Made by a program: the position numbers and the translations under genes. Positions 48,978 to 63,240 of a DNA stretch of 64,000 nt are shown here, in pieces. The stretch lies in contig SAUG01000020.1 of NCBI GenBank assembly GCA_011316305.1, positions 620,001-684,000 of the forward strand. Reading direction: 5' to 3'. Position 1 is the first letter of the stretch; each line of letters starts with the position of its first letter. A model generated the notes under the pieces. That model was given only the letters and a program-made list of their open reading frames with translations, was not told where the DNA came from and ran no database searches. Source of the stretch: Rusavskia elegans (lineage: Eukaryota; Ascomycota; Lecanoromycetes; Teloschistales; Teloschistaceae).

Positions 48978-50220
48978 TATTATATTTGATATTCTTTAAT
49001 ATATTTAAAGAATTTCGGCAAATTATAACTATAATATATAAATAATATATATTAAAAATTTTTATAAAAGAAAAAATTATTTTCTATTTTTGAATTTTAT
49101 AATTCGGTTTTCTTTTTCGATTTAGGTTAAATAATCTATATATACTTTGAAATATCGGCGTTCCGATTTTAAAATTAAATAAATAAAACGCGTATACTAG
49201 AATTTATTTTATTATTTTATTGAAAGTAGCCTTTTATATTATTTAATAGAAAATATTGAAACTATAGTATATATTTCTTGCGATAGAATTTATTTTATTT
49301 TTATATTTATTATTAGAAAAAGTTATCGTTAATCTATTACTATCGCGTTCGCGATCTATTATATCCGAAAGTAACTTTAATATATATAATATATCGTATC
49401 CTTTCTATTAATAACGAAAGATTAATTTTATTAATTTTATTTATTTTTAAATTCTATCAAAGATTTTTTAGATCTTTTAATTATACGTTCGCGTAAAACG
49501 TATCTATTTTTAATCGTTTATAATAAAGACGATTTATATAGATTAAATTTCTTTTAAAAAATAGATAATATTTTTTAGATTTAAAATATATTATTTTATT
49601 ATCTAATCTTTTTAATAGTAGATTAGCCTAATTTATTTTTTTTAGATGATAGAAAATATTAAAATCTTTAGTAGCTAACTAAATAATCTAGTAATATTAT
49701 CGTTTATTGAATTTTTTAAATTTTATAAAATTTCAAAGGTTATTATAATCTATCTAGATTTTTATTTAAATATATTACGCTTTTAAAAAAATATTTTTAT
49801 TATTAGAAGATAATTAATAATATTAAATAATCCGGTATTATATTGATATAATTATATTTAAAAGAAATAAATTTTATCGACTAGAATATTACTAGGCGTT
49901 AAAGACTATTTTTAATTAAAATAATACAATTCTAGCAATTTCTATTTTAAAAATATTCGTTTTAATAAAGATTTGTTTTTCTAGATTAAAATATTATAAT
50001 ATTTTGAAAGTATCGAAAATATATTTTAATTTTATAAAAGATCTTTAGATTTCGATAATCTAATAAAACGCTTTCGACTTTTTATTATTAAAATTTTCTT
50101 TAAATAAATTCGTTAGAAACGTTAAAATCCGAAAATATTAGTAAATAAAACGCCAGTAAAAGTTTATAAACTTTAATTTTTTTATTATTAACTATTAATG
50201 TATTTTTTATAAATATAATA

Positions 50221-50641
50221 TATATACGATTAATTATTCGGATTTCAATTTTAATCTTTTACGAATTAAACGCTAGAGGCGTTAACTCGGTTAGATTACG
50301 TAATTATTTGATATTTAAATATTTTACCGAAAATTCGAATTAGAATTTCCGAAAGAACTAAATCTGAACTAAAATCTAAAAAGAAACTATAATCTATTTA
50401 ACTTTAGTTAAATTAATTTATTTTAAATAAAACGGCTAGACCGAAGCGATTTACTAATTAGGTTTTCTATATTTTAAATTCTATAAAAATCGATTTAGTC
50501 GATAGAAAAAATTTAAATATTAGATTAACTTTCGAGAAATTCGAATCTCCGATCCGCCGGATTAATTCCGTTAACTCCGAAAAACGTTAGATCCGCTAGG
50601 CTTCCAGGTCACGCAGCGTTATTACTGTACCATCCAGGTTC
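50221..50641 (-). mobile_element. tRNA-headed SINE, copy 6
   Basis: A minus-orientation SINE in the RNase H part of the gypsy element, flanked by a perfect 13 bp duplication TATAAATATAATA (50208-50220 and 50642-50654). The head retains CCAGGTCACGCAGCG near 50605; the B box is mutated to AAATTCGAATCTCCGATCC. Confidence 0.83.
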
Positions 50642-50739
50642 TATAAATATAATAAAATAGAAAAACTTTATATTTTTAATATTAATAATTTATTTTTAAA
50701 ATTAATATATAATTATATTTTATAAATTCTTCGAATAAT

Positions 50740-51270
50740 CTACCGAATATAATTCTATTATTTTTTTAAAATTAAAAAAGATTAATATATTATTTAGATA
50801 GACTATATAATAGAGGTCAACTAATTTATCTAAAACTCTATTAATTAAAGTTTAGAAAATTACGGATATGTTAGAAAAACCGAAAAATATAATAAAATTT
50901 TTTAAAATTTCTATATTTTATATAAATTTCGATTTTTTCTTTCTATTCTATATTCGTTATCCTTTCTAATTCGAATTTAATAATAGATATTTTCAATTTT
51001 ATATTAAAAGAAATATTTTGCTTCTAGTCTTTAATCTAGAATTTTAGTATTAAAAAATAAAAGATAGTAGTTATTAATTTATTTTTTGAAATTTCTATAA
51101 TCGACGTATAAATAAAGACTACTTTTATTTTTTAATATAAAAAAAGTTAGAACTTTTATTAAAATTATTAAATAACGGATTTTATTTTTTTAAATATTTT
51201 TTAAATAATTATATTATTTATCGAATTTCTATTTAAATTGGTTATAGATTAGATTATACGGCGGATTTCA
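50740..51270 (-). pseudogene. Ty3/gypsy reverse transcriptase relic
   Basis: On the minus strand the translation gives a YVDYRNF box (about 51096-51116, the LCVDYRGLN motif), then INRVLDKLVDLY (about 50806-50842) and the catalytic box VYLNNILIF (about 50778-50804) in place of VYLDDILIF. Further upstream YNLIYN and downstream KIKVYKLL fit the flanks of a gypsy polymerase. Asp-to-Asn at the catalytic pair is a G-to-A type change expected from RIP and removes activity. Confidence 0.85.
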
Positions 51271-52220
51271 TATATTAAATTCCATTATATATTTAGTATT
51301 TTTAGATTTAGCAATAAATTTACTAATCGTATATTATAGACTTTGAATTTTTTATATATAGATTTCGGAATCGGCTCGGCCTATTATATATTTCTATTAT
51401 CTTTATTTTTATTACCGTTAGCTTTCGTCTATATAGTATTATTATTATGAAATCTCGTATATATAACGGTATTCGATATTATATACACTGATATATATTT
51501 TTCGATCTATAATATATATAGAAAAACTACTATTAAATTAATATTATAATAGACGAGTTGTTTTATATCCGCTTTAATATTTTATATTTTATTATTTCGG
51601 ATGGATAATTACGACTATTTTAATTCAAAATCTATTACTATATATATTAATTATAATATTAAATTTCTAATAAAAGTTATATATTTATTTTTTGTATTTA
51701 AAATATAAAATCGTAATATATTTATTATTCGGCGATTTTTACTATCTATTATTATCTAGTTTAAAATATATATTTAATTATAGACAATTCGTTAACTTCC
51801 GATCTATTTAAATAGAATTTATTTTTAAATAGATTCTAAATTGTATTAAATAGTAGGAGATTATAACACGATATTTATCTATAAATCTAAATTATAAATT
51901 TTTATAATTCTATTATATTCTATTATTAGTAATTTAGTTAATTCATTTAAATTAAGACTTTTTTTATAGTAGTATATATATTTTAGACCATTATCGAAGC
52001 TATAACTAGCTTTTTTAGTTTTTTAACTGGTTAGTACTATTAGGATTACCTTCAATCGCGTTAATTATAGATTTTTTAAAAAATCTATTACTATTACTAC
52101 GAAAACTATTCGATTTTCGATTATTTTAATTTTGATTCTAGTTCTAGAAGTAGTTTTTAGATAAATGATCTATATAATTATATTTAAATTAAATATTCAA
52201 CTATATTTATTATCGTTTAT

Positions 52221-52262
52221 CTTTTTAAAAAGCTTTTATCTTGAATTATATAGAGTTTATAT

Positions 52263-52300
<38 letters not shown>

Positions 52301-53198
52301 CATCAACGTTATATACGGCAACGATTGTTATATTTACGTATAAAGAATTTTTTACAGCTAAAGGTATATTCGTTAGATAAAAAAAATTTACAGCGCAGTT
52401 AATTACTTCTATTTAATTATTTTCTTTTTCATTCGCGATTACGAATTTTCTATTATTTCTTCTTCGATATTATAAATAATTATAAGTATCTAATATTTCC
52501 GCTATATCTATTTACTATACTGCGAAGTAATTATCTATAGTTATCGCCTCGGCTATATTTATTATATAACCCGTATCTAAATATTCCGCTAAACTATTAA
52601 AATACTTTTTAATCTATTTAGTTTTATAAAAGTTACTAGATAGTATACTAACTACTACGGCTAGAAGCTTTCCCCGATTAATTAGACTAAAAGGGGATAG
52701 GAAGGTCGGATAACGCGTTTTAAAAGCGGTAAAAAGGAAATTTAGGTTAAAATCGAAATAGATTACTCTAGCTATAATAAAGTAGTCGATAACTATACGG
52801 ATAAATATAGTTATTATAGATATAGATACTATTGTCTGGTTTAATTTACAGCTATAGCTATTACGAAAATATATACGTATATAAAAACTTTTAGTAAATC
52901 GTAGTATTTACAAAAAAATAGTATTACAGAATTTATATTACTAGTAAAAAAAAAAAAAGGAAGCGATAACTATAAAATATATTTATCTATAAAAATTTCT
53001 ATATTAGTTAAATTATCGATTAAAGGATATTATTTATTACTAAGTAAATTTAAATTAAAATTCTAAAGAATAGTTATTTATATTTTTTAAACTAAAATAT
53101 AAATTCTATTATTATATATTTAATACTACTATATTAACGTTTAATTTTTTTTCGAACTATTGTTTTATCAGATACTAAAACTAAAATAAATTAATTAA
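52221..53198 (+). mobile_element. R950 repeat, copy 8
   Basis: A complete but heavily mutated R950 in the gypsy element: the C-run start has become TTTTTAAAAAGC, followed by a (TA)n tract at about 52268-52298. Flanks are ATTATCGTTTAT (52209-52220) and ATTATCGTTTTAT (53199-53211), a 12-13 bp duplication. A 71-codon frame can be read across its left edge but it is composed of the microsatellite and flank and is not a gene. Confidence 0.78.
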
Positions 53199-55963
53199 AT
53201 TATCGTTTTATTATTTTCCAATATTATAATTAATAGTTTTAAAAATATTTTATCTATTTTATTCTTTCGATTATTTTATAATAATAGCTTTTATAGTTCC
53301 AGTTTTTAAAGTTTTAGAAATCTCTTTTACTATATAGAAGCGGATTAATTTTTATAATAGAAAATTTCTACTATTAATTTTACGTCCTTTTATATATTAT
53401 TTTCTATCAGATAATTTAAACTATATATTTATTATAGACGAAGGTTTTTAATTTTATTTTTTTAGCGGGTATAATACGCTATAAATTCGAATAAATTTAA
53501 AAAAAAAAATAGATCGAAAAATATTTTTTTAATAAAAAAAATTAGCTAAAATTCTAATAATATATATAGAATTTTAGAATATTCTAGTTTTTTTTTAATA
53601 TAGAAAAATATTTCGTCGCGGTAGTTAATAAAAAAGATTTAGAATTTATAGTAAAATTTTCAAAAAAATCTATAACTCTATTTTAAAATATACTATTAAA
53701 AGTTATATTTATTATAAAGGTTTTCATTTATTTAAATTAATAGTTTAATTTCTAAATATTAATAAAGTTTTAAATCTATCGGATTTAATTAATAGAAATA
53801 TAAAAAACGTCGGATATATAAAACTAATTTTTATAAAATACGATCTTTTTATAATATTTTTTAAAAATATTTAATTTCTATATCTTTTAGACTATTCAGA
53901 TTTAAACTTTAATAAAATCTATAATACTCGCGAATATTTTATAATTAGTTTAAAAAAAAGTTAATCGATATCAAAAATGAAATTTAAATCTATTATATAG
54001 AAACTTTTCATTCTATAATATATTTTTAAAAGGATTTTTTTCTTTACTACTATTTAAACTTTCAAAATTTAAATTTCTTTATTATTTTTATTAAAATCGT
54101 CGCTATTATTCGGATTATTACTACTATTAAATAATTTATCCAAAAGAATTCCTAGAGAAATATTTCTATTTAATTATTTATTATATCGCTACTATTAATA
54201 AATTTAACCATCCGAAAATATAAGGTTTTTTAATATATTAGCGATAATATTAATATAAAACTTCGATTAACTTTTCTAAATAGTAAAAAATAAATCGGGA
54301 GTTTATTAATAGATATCGTTATAATAGATGGATTATAATACCAGTTTATAATCTTTATAATATATTATCTATAAAATATATTACTATTTTCGATTAACTT
54401 AACGCTCGCTAATAATAGATCCACGTAAAGTACTTTTCTATAATTATTACTACTATAAATAAAATATATCGATATCGATATATTTATAGTATAATAATAT
54501 ATATCGAGTTATATATATATAATTTAATAAATTCGATTTATAAAATCGTTAGCATTTTTAAAATAGTATATAATTATAGATTAGACGAAAGATATAATAT
54601 AAAACAGTTTATCATTCTATAAAAACTAGAATATAACCTATTAATAAAAGAAGAAAAAAAGCGGGAAAAAATCGAGATCCGATACGCTAGCGAGGTTATA
54701 GTAACTAGATAGTAAAACTCGTCTCTAAACGTTTTAATTATATTTTTAAAAATCTATATAACGCGATTGATTTCTATATTAAAAAATATATTCAACGTTA
54801 TAAAATAAATTATATAATATCTAAATTTAATTTATAGAAATTATAAATTTTCTTTTTATAAATAGCTTTTTTTTATATTGAACCGATATAGTTTTTAGTA
54901 ACTTTATAAAACCGACGTTAAATTTGCAGCTCGGAACGGATTATCGTTCGAATCGGATTAAAAATCTTTCGAAAAATTCTATTTAAATTCTAAATAGTTT
55001 TATATATTTCGAATTAGATCTAGCGTCTAAATATTAAATTTTTAACGATTTTAGATATTATTTTTTTCTAGATTTTTATCTATAGTTAATTATAAAGCCG
55101 GATAGATTTACTATATTACGAAGCGACTACCAAGCCTTTCGAGTGTCAAACGCGCTAGTAGTTAGAGGTTTTAATAAAATAAAAACTCTATACGAAAAAG
55201 ATTTATTCTTTTATTAATTAGTTCTACTATCTAATAGATTTTTTCCTCGTATCTATTTACTACGTAGTTCTTTAACCGGAATTTGGATTTTATTTTAATA
55301 ATATTAAATATTACTTTATTTAGTAAAAATCGAAATCGTTAAAATTTATTTTATTTTCTCGTCTGGAAAATCCGTTCCGACGTATAGTTAAATTTTATCT
55401 AAATCTAATTTTTACAATTTTTAAAAATTTTTATTTAATTTATATCTAAAATTATAAACTAATGTTTATATATTTTTTATAAATTATCTAAATTATTTAT
55501 TTTTACTTTCTTTTATTTAATTAACTATCGATTTTATAAATTATTTATTATTGGTTTAGTCGCGTTAGATATACGATACAAAATTCAAAGTAGTATTTCA
55601 ATCAAATTAATTTAAAATAAAAACCTATATAAAAACGTTTCGAATCTATTATATAATACGTTTATAATATAAATTTTAAAATTTAATTTAAAATATAATA
55701 TAGTACAATATTTATATATATATATATATATATAATTTATTGTCGTTATCTTTTTTCATATATATATATTTACTTTTATATTCAACGGTTATATCTTTTC
55801 TAATAGTTTAAATAGTAGATTAATATATATAGAATTTCCATTAATAATTTCAATCCAATTAATTTGAATTAAAAAATTATTTAAATACGATTCGAATCTA
55901 ATAAATAATTTATTAATAATATAAAAATCTGTAGTTTATATAGAATATAATATAATAGAATAT
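53199..55963 (-). other. Probable gypsy gag-protease region, very decayed
   Basis: By position this should be the 5' part of the minus-strand Ty3/gypsy element. A minus-strand stretch near 54065-54150 reads as an Asn/Ser/Asp-rich segment (NSSNNPNNSDDF) like a linker in a Gag protein. I could not recognise a zinc knuckle or a protease motif. Several (TA)n tracts lie here (for example 55711-55733). No intact gene is seen. Confidence 0.4.
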
Positions 55964-55974
55964 ATATATAATTT

Positions 55975-56410
55975 GATTTAGATGGCGTAGTAGTAACGTT
56001 ACGTAACCTAGAAATCTAATGGATCCGCGTTCTATTTCGGAGTTAGCGGAGTTAATCTAGCGGGTCGGAGATTCGAATTCTTCGAAGGCTAATCTAATAT
56101 TTAAAATTTTTTTTATTTACTAAATCGATTTTTATATAGAAATTATATAGAAATAATATGAAGAAATTATTTAGAGATTTATCTCGGTCTAGCCGATTTT
56201 AATCGAAGTAAATTAGATTAATTAATAAAGTTAAATAGACTACGGGTTCTTTCTAGATTTTAATTCAGGTCTAGTTTCTTCGGGAATCCTAAATTTAAAT
56301 TCGCGGTAAATACTTGAATCTAAATAATTACGTAATTTAATCGAATAGTATCTCTAGTACTAATTCGTAAAAGACAATCAAAAATCCGAATAATTAAATC
56401 GTATATATAG
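55975..56410 (+). mobile_element. tRNA-headed SINE, copy 7
   Basis: A plus-orientation SINE from GATTTAGATGGCGTAGTAG to TAAATCGTATATAT, flanked by an 11 bp duplication ATATATAATTT (55964-55974 and 56411-56421). The A box is mutated (TGGCGTAGTAG); the B box region reads GAGATTCGAATTC. The intron-like segment with GGATCCGCGTTCTATTTCGG is present near 56020. Confidence 0.83.
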
Positions 56411-56421
56411 ATATATAATTT

Positions 56422-57579
56422 TAAATCCCTTTTATTATATTAAATATATATTATTAATTCTAACGTATATATTTTTTCTTACAATTTTGATAGTAGATAT
56501 ATATATATAGAATTATTATCAATAATATTAGATTTATAATTATAAATATATTTCTATAATCTAAAAAAATATAATTTAAAATCGCCGAATTCGAATTATT
56601 TAATAATATCGACCGAGTTTTCACTAGTTCGTCTACTATAACGGATTCCAAATTCCGAAATCTATTAATTCTAATTATAATACTAGTATTTTATATTTCG
56701 AATCAATCGAAACTATATAACTTTAACGAACGTATTAAATTTCCAATTACAATCTTTATTTTACTAAAATCCGAAATAGAATTTATATTAAAATCCGACC
56801 TAGAATTCGAACTAGTAATTAAATTAATAATTATCGAATATCTGTATAGATTAGTAGATCGTCTAGATTCGAATACGACCGTAGATGAAAATAAAGTAAT
56901 AAAAGTAAAAGGTACTATTACCGTCTGATAGATAGTTCTAAAAACTATATAAGTAATTTAAAATCGTATATTTTTCGGAATAATATAAAGAAAATATAGA
57001 AAATATAATAGAATAAAAAGTTTAACTACGCTGTATATTTATTAAATGATTTCTTTTTAATTATATAAATTTAGAGTTATATAAATAAATATTATTATTG
57101 ACGTATTAAAGCTACGGATATAAAACGTATATATATACTAATTCAAATATTATCTCGAATAAAAAACTCTATAAAGAGATTTGAAAATTAAAATCATTAA
57201 ACGATATAAAAAATAATTTAATTTTAATTAATAGTCGTAAAAAGATTATATATATATAGTAATAAATAATTATATATCTAATAGTTTTACTATATCCGGA
57301 AAGATCCGACGCCAAATTTTATTGAAATTTATCGCTAACTCTATATTATATAGACGAAATACGTATTTAATATTTTAGATCATAAATTATACGTATTCAA
57401 TTATTTATTAAAACTTTTTAAACAATATAGAAATAATTAAATCTGAATTAATAGCCGTTAAATAATTTTATATTTAAAAAGAAGACTGCTAGTACTATTA
57501 TAGGCAGTTCTACTAGAAATATTAAAGTTAATCTATATCTAATATCTACTATCTTTATCTGTAGATACGTAATAGATAA
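56422..57579. other. Unassigned stretch with a run open on both strands
   Basis: This is not recognisably related to the copia copies. From 56575 to 56925 a plus-strand frame is open for 117 codons (ending at TGA, 56926-56928), and a large part of the opposite strand (about 56720-56940) is open too. Codons such as CAA and dinucleotides such as CpA occur, so RIP is lighter here. The plus frame has no good start codon near its beginning; the translation is rich in Ile, Leu, Asp and Glu. It may be the 5' part of the gypsy element (then minus is the sense strand) or an older gene fragment. The rest (56930-57579) shows nothing identifiable. Confidence 0.35.
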
Positions 57580-57587
57580 TTTATAAT

Positions 57588-58888
57588 TAGACTGGCCGTC
57601 GAATCGGGTTTCGAACCCGGATTAAAGAAATCGACCCGACCTAAATCGGTTCCGATTTTTCTAGATATCGACCTAATTCGGTTCCGGGTGGAATCCGAAT
57701 TTCTAGATATAATCTATTAAAACTACTAAATTCTAGTATAAAAATATAATTCTAATATTAAAATATAATTCTTTTTTTATATTAAAGTAAATTATTCTAG
57801 TAAATTTTTTATTTGGTTGGGTATAGTAATATATATAGATAATATATTTTTTCTAAATTATTATTTCTTGATCTATACAACTAATTAAATAGTTTAATAC
57901 TTTCTATTATAATTTTATTATCTACTTTCGCCTTTTCCTTTATATCTTTATTCTAACTATTAAAATTAATATTTCTAACTAAATTTTTATTATTTCTAAA
58001 AATTTAGTATTATTTTATATAAAAGAATATTTTTCTAGTATCTAATTTTTTTTATTAACTTTAATAATATTATCACTATTTTTAATTTCTTTTTTATAAA
58101 AAGATTTAATATATTTATTAGCTATATTTTCGCTATAACTAAGTTTTTTAGTAAACGCCGTCTATTTCTTTAGAAGGTCTAGAATTCTAGTAGACTAAAG
58201 TTTTTAGAGACCGGTATAATAGATTATTTATTATTAGATAAATTTAATAATTAAAGCTATATACTTTAATAAAATTATTCTATTCTAACCGATAATAGCG
58301 ATATTAGATTAGAAAAAGTATTAGAAATAAATATTCTTATATTAGATAGCTCTATTTATATTTAATATCTTATTTTACTATATTATTATTCTTATCCGAT
58401 TATATCTTTTTATAGATTATTAACAAGTCGTAATCTATACTAAATATATTACTATTTCGTAAATGGACGCCTAGTTTATTAAAGTGTTAATATAAAATCT
58501 AGAGATATAGCCGAAGATATAACGATAGCTAGTTAATAAAAAACTTTAAAAAAATAAAAAGTTCTAAGAGAAAAATATAAATCTATAAAATTATTTTAAA
58601 AAAAATTAATATTATTTATATAGTATCGATATATAAACTAATATTAAATTGGAATTATTACTATTTTATATTATCTATAATTACTTTATTAATCAAATAT
58701 TAACTATAATTATAGATCGGGTTAGATCGGATTTTTATTAATTTCTAATTTATAATCCGACCGGATTTTCGGTTCTAATATTAGAAACCGATTTAAACTA
58801 TTTAACGGATCGGATTAAACTAATTTACTAAAAATCGGGTCGGATTTCTGAAATACCGACGGAAATCCGTACCGAAATAGCCAGTTTA
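57588..58888. mobile_element. hAT-like element, copy f, 1.3 kb
   Basis: It has termini TAGACTGGCCGTC at 57588 and AGCCAGTTTA at 58888 (mutated), and a perfect 8 bp duplication TTTATAAT (57580-57587 and 58889-58896). The left end carries the family's CGGGTTTCGAACCCGGATT motif; the right end has CGGGTCGGATTTC. The 1.1 kb interior is AT-rich, unlike copies b-d, and holds no reading frame I can identify. It is intermediate in size between the MITEs and the 5.1 kb copy, possibly a deletion derivative. Confidence 0.8.
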
Positions 58889-59170
58889 TTTATAATATAA
58901 ATTGAATGTTATATCGTTTATAGAATTTATTTAAAATATTTAAACGATATTAAAATAAATAAATTATAATTTATAAACGTCTATCAAATATATATTTAAT
59001 AGTGGAATATTGATAATAGTTTATAGTTAAATAAATAATATTTTCTAGCCGATAATAACGTAAAAAATTCCAATAATTAGTTTTATTAACGGAATATTTC
59101 CGTTCTATATAATAACAAAAATTAAAAACTAATTTTTTTTAATTATAGATAAAAACTATTATAAAATATT

Positions 59171-60091
59171 CCCCCTTGGAATGTTCCTATCTAGAGTTAT
59201 ATTGAGTTATTATATATATATATATATTCTATCAACGTTATATATATTAACGATTATTATATTTTACGTATAAAGAAGTTTTTATAGCTAAAGGTATATT
59301 TATTAGGCAAGGTTTATAGCGCAGTTAATTACTTCTATTTAACTATTTCCTTCTTTATTCGATTACGAATCCTCTACTATCTAGTCCTTTTTTAATATTA
59401 TATATAATTATTAGCTTCCAATATTTCTGCTATATCTACTTGCTATACTACGAAGTAATTATCTATATCTGTCGCCTCGGCTATATTTATTATATAATCT
59501 ATACCTAAACGTTCCGCTAAACTATTAAGATACTTTTTAGCCTATATAGCTTTAAGAGGGTCGCTAGCTATAGAGTTACCTGCTAGTATACTAGCTACTA
59601 TAGCTAGAAGCTTTACCCGGTCGATTAGATTAAAAGGAAGTAGAAAGGTCGGATAGCGCGTTTTAAAAGTAGTAAGGAAGAGATTTTTATTAAAATCGGA
59701 ATAGGTTACTTTAGCTATAATAAGGTAGTCGATAACCGCGCGGGTAGATATAGTTATTATAGATAAAGATACTACCGTCTGGTTTAGCTGCGGTATAGCT
59801 ATTACGGGAATATATATATATATAAAGGATTTTAGGTATTATAGAACTTATATTACTAGTAAAAGAAGAAGAAATAATAACTGCGAGGTATATTTATCTA
59901 TAAAAATTTCTATATTAGTTAGATTATCGGTAGAAGGATACGTTATATTACTAAATTATTTTAAATTAAAAATTTATAGAACCGTTATTTATATTATCTA
60001 AACTGAAGTATAAATTTTATTACCGTATATTTAATACTGGTATACTAACGCTTGATTTGCTTATAGTACCAAAGCCAAAACAAATAACTAA
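59171..60091 (+). mobile_element. R950 repeat, copy 9
   Basis: 921 bp from CCCCCTTGGAATGTTCC to AAAACAAATAACTAA, flanked by a perfect 13 bp duplication ATTATAAAATATT (59158-59170 and 60092-60104). The segment with ACCGAACCACTGGTTTACCG, seen near the end in other copies, is deleted here (GCTTATAGTACCAAAGCC). Confidence 0.83.
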
Positions 60092-63000
60092 ATTATAAAA
60101 TATTATTATCCGTATTATCGTATAAATATCGGTATCTACGCGTAAAAATATCCGAATTGTACGTATAAACTATTTTTAATAAATTTCATTATCTATAATA
60201 TAGAAATTTATTTATTCTATTTTTTATAGATAGTATATATATTATTTTTTAATATAAAAATATCTATTTTAATAAAAAAAATAGTTCTAGATACTATTTT
60301 CGTAGGGTTTTAATAGAGATAGCCGGATTTTAATAGAAAATACTAAAGCCTACTTCCTTTATCGAAGCTAAAAGCTATATAATTAGATTAATTTACGCTT
60401 TATCTACTATATACGCGCAGCCTGAAATACCTATACGAATAGTAGGAACTATAATATAATATATATTTATTTTTATATAAATTCCCGCTTCTGCGCTAGA
60501 GTTTACAGTTCCATTTATTGTTATTTAACTAAGTATCTGCCTTTATCTTAACTTTAAAGAGACGGTTTAATCTTTATCGATCTACTACTACTGGTAGCAG
60601 ATAAAAATACCTTATAAGTATATTTATTTATACTATTGTACTGCCGTTTCTCCAGATTTACGTAGAATCTATCGGTGGTTTTAAACCTTGCGAGAGTATT
60701 TAAATCTATATTTTTTCTATCGTAATTACTTTCCAGCGGTCCTCGTTATTTAATTTATTATTAAAGTTGTTAGAATTTACTCCAATATTATTTAGCGAAA
60801 TCTCTTTACTAAATAATTAAAGTTCGTTAATTACTATCTGACCAGAAACTTGTTAAAAGTATTTTGCGTTTTATAGATAAAACTCTGCAAGTTCTGGTAG
60901 TATAATAACCCTCGACTCCAATAGTTAGCCAAACCCCTTTTATTACAATCGCCGTTACGATTAAAATACCAATATACCGTATCCGATAGTTTACTCGTTC
61001 TATACCGTTTTATAATCATTATATTTAGCTAGAGTACAGCGTATAATACTAGTTTTATAATCAATATCTTTTCCTTTAATAAAATTGGATCTAGCAGGCC
61101 GTTAAATATATATATTTGATTCGAGTAAAAATTTCTCTTCATCGCGTAGACCGGGCGAGATATATCCGTTTTATTCGATATTTAATATTTTAGAGATATA
61201 TTTCTTTCCTTTTATTTTCTTGCTTTTTAGATATCTTTTTTTTATATTCCGCTGTAGTACGTTCTGCTTCCATAGCACTGCTGGCTATAACCATTCAAAG
61301 TTATACGTTACGATATTTTCTCTCGACGATTTATCTATATATTTGACCATACGATAATATTTCTGCAGGAATAGATATTTATATCAAAATCGCAGATTGA
61401 ATAATGATTATATTAGTTCATCGAAGATCTTTATAAAAGTTTAGATATAGATATATAAAAGCAACTTCCGTAGTTTAATATACGATATAAAGAGACAGTT
61501 TATTAGAAAAAGGGAAAAGTAGATTTTTCGCCACTTCTAATATAACCGTTTCAAAACTATTATATTTAAACTTTCAGTATTTCGAACCTGGATACGCAAG
61601 ATAAAGATTTATAATACGAATAGTTATTGATTTTGCTAAACTGTTCTCGGATATTTTTTACATTTGGCGACTTTGGCTAACGTAATACGTATAAGAAAAC
61701 AAATACGGTAGGTATTATATCGGTAGTAAATATTTAGTACGTATAAATTTGATCGTTTATCTACTACGTTGCCGTCTAGCTGTTTCTTGGAACAGTTGTT
61801 GCCTTTATCCGCAGGAACCATCGGCCAAATGGTCTATTAAATATCCGTATACGGTCGTTCTATTAATGGTCGTGGGGGAAGGAGGAAAGGGAATTCTGAT
61901 ATTCGAATCAGAATGATGCCAAAAGTTCGTAGAATACATTTAAAGTGGATACAGGTTTGAATAGCGGATAGATTATATATCTCGTAAATGATTTACAGGT
62001 ACCGCAGTATATCAGTTTTGGTTTTACTAATATAATATCCCGAGTCGAAAGTATTGGAAGATTATACCGATCGTCGCTTTCCAACAGTATAAATAGATTA
62101 ATAAAAATCGAACTGTTACAGAAGACGGCTTAATTTTAAAAAACGTTCAGTGGTAATAGAATATCGTTAGATTAACTTTATAAATCGCCAATTTTTCAAG
62201 ATTATATCGATTATATCGAGTTTTCGGTATCCGTATATTCCGATTATAATTAGGACGTCTCGTATCTGGATTTCTAAATTTGACCATACCAGAGTCAACC
62301 GCTAATATAATATCAGAACCCTGTTTTACTATACGTCTTTTTGAAATATTTAAAATAATTTTTACCTACGCTATTTTCTTCGCCTTCTATCCTTTTTTCT
62401 TTCGAAATTCCTTTTATTTTCTTTAAATTCTTTCCGCAGCAAATAGGTCAGCTGATATACGTAATATAAAAGATACCGGTATATAATTTATATAATTATC
62501 CTATATACTAGTAGATATCTAATTTAGCTGGCAGTCGAATATCGGATATCTATCCGGGAACAGATATTTATTTATATTACTATAGTATATCTCTTCTAGC
62601 TTTCTCTATATATTACTTGTTAGAACAGAAAAGTATATCTAATATATTAAGAAACCTACAGCAATTGCCGACCGCGGTCAGAAGTTCAATTATCTCGATT
62701 CTAATACGCAGGTTTAAAATATACAATAGTAAGACAATAGGCTTCGGTATTATAACTAAAGGTTTGGAAATCAATATTTCTAATATTATTATAGTAGACT
62801 ATAAGTAAATCGCAGTCTACGCAGTCTATAGAAATCCGAAATCGAATACGGATAGAAAATAGTATATAAAAGAATAAATATTAGCTAGTCTACCGTAAAA
62901 TAAATGTAATCGAAGTATAGTTAAAAGCTGTTATATCCTATTAACTATCCTTTTCCGATACTATTCCGCGGATATTTTTTAATCGCAAGCAAGCCGGAAA

Positions 63001-63177
63001 CAACGAGGCTCGAGTATTATACCGTCTAAAAAAGCCATTTATACTATAAAATAAAGCGAGAAATAGATTTTAAAGCCAGGTATAAATAATCCTTTATTCC
63101 TTCCTTTACTACGATATTTTCTAATCGCTAAAAAACTTTTAAATATATAGAAAACCCGCCGATAGTAAATATATTTA

Positions 63178-63240
63178 CGCGTTATATCTTCGGGGCGTAA
63201 AAATCTATCGTAAAACTTTAACGGCCGCAAGAATCCTCTA
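63178..63240. repeat. Left arm of an inverted repeat
   Basis: The arm containing CGGGGCGTAAAAATCTATCG and ACGGCCGCAAGAATCCTCT is repeated in inverse orientation at 63597-63660, mostly with C/T and G/A differences. About 355 bp separates the arms. This may be the terminal repeats of a small DNA transposon with ends near TTCGGGGCG, or a fold-back. Similarity extends a few bases beyond those ends (GATATAACG), so the true boundaries are uncertain. Confidence 0.6.

Larger units (their letters stand above)
46883..55963 (-). mobile_element. Ty3/gypsy retrotransposon, minus strand, multiply interrupted
   Basis: Reverse transcriptase (about 50740-51270) lies upstream of integrase (about 46900-47780) on the minus strand, the order of Ty3/gypsy and not of copia. 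RNase H and the early integrase part occupy about 49000-50700. Interruptions are SINE copies 4, 5 and 6, a MITE inside SINE 5, and R950 copies 7 and 8. Sequence to the right of 53199 is taken as its gag-protease part by position. LTRs were not identified; either end may extend further (to about 46505 on one side, beyond the SINE at 55975 on the other). The frame is destroyed by TAA and TAG codons. Confidence 0.8.

Noticed and set aside
52165..52380. 71-codon plus-strand reading frame
   Set aside because: It covers the gypsy-R950 junction and the TA-microsatellite, and encodes mostly a Tyr-Ile repeat.
61636..61821. piggyBac-type transposase fragment
   Set aside because: The text DKRSNLYVL recalled a piggyBac segment, but no neighbouring motif in the right order could be found, so no family is claimed.
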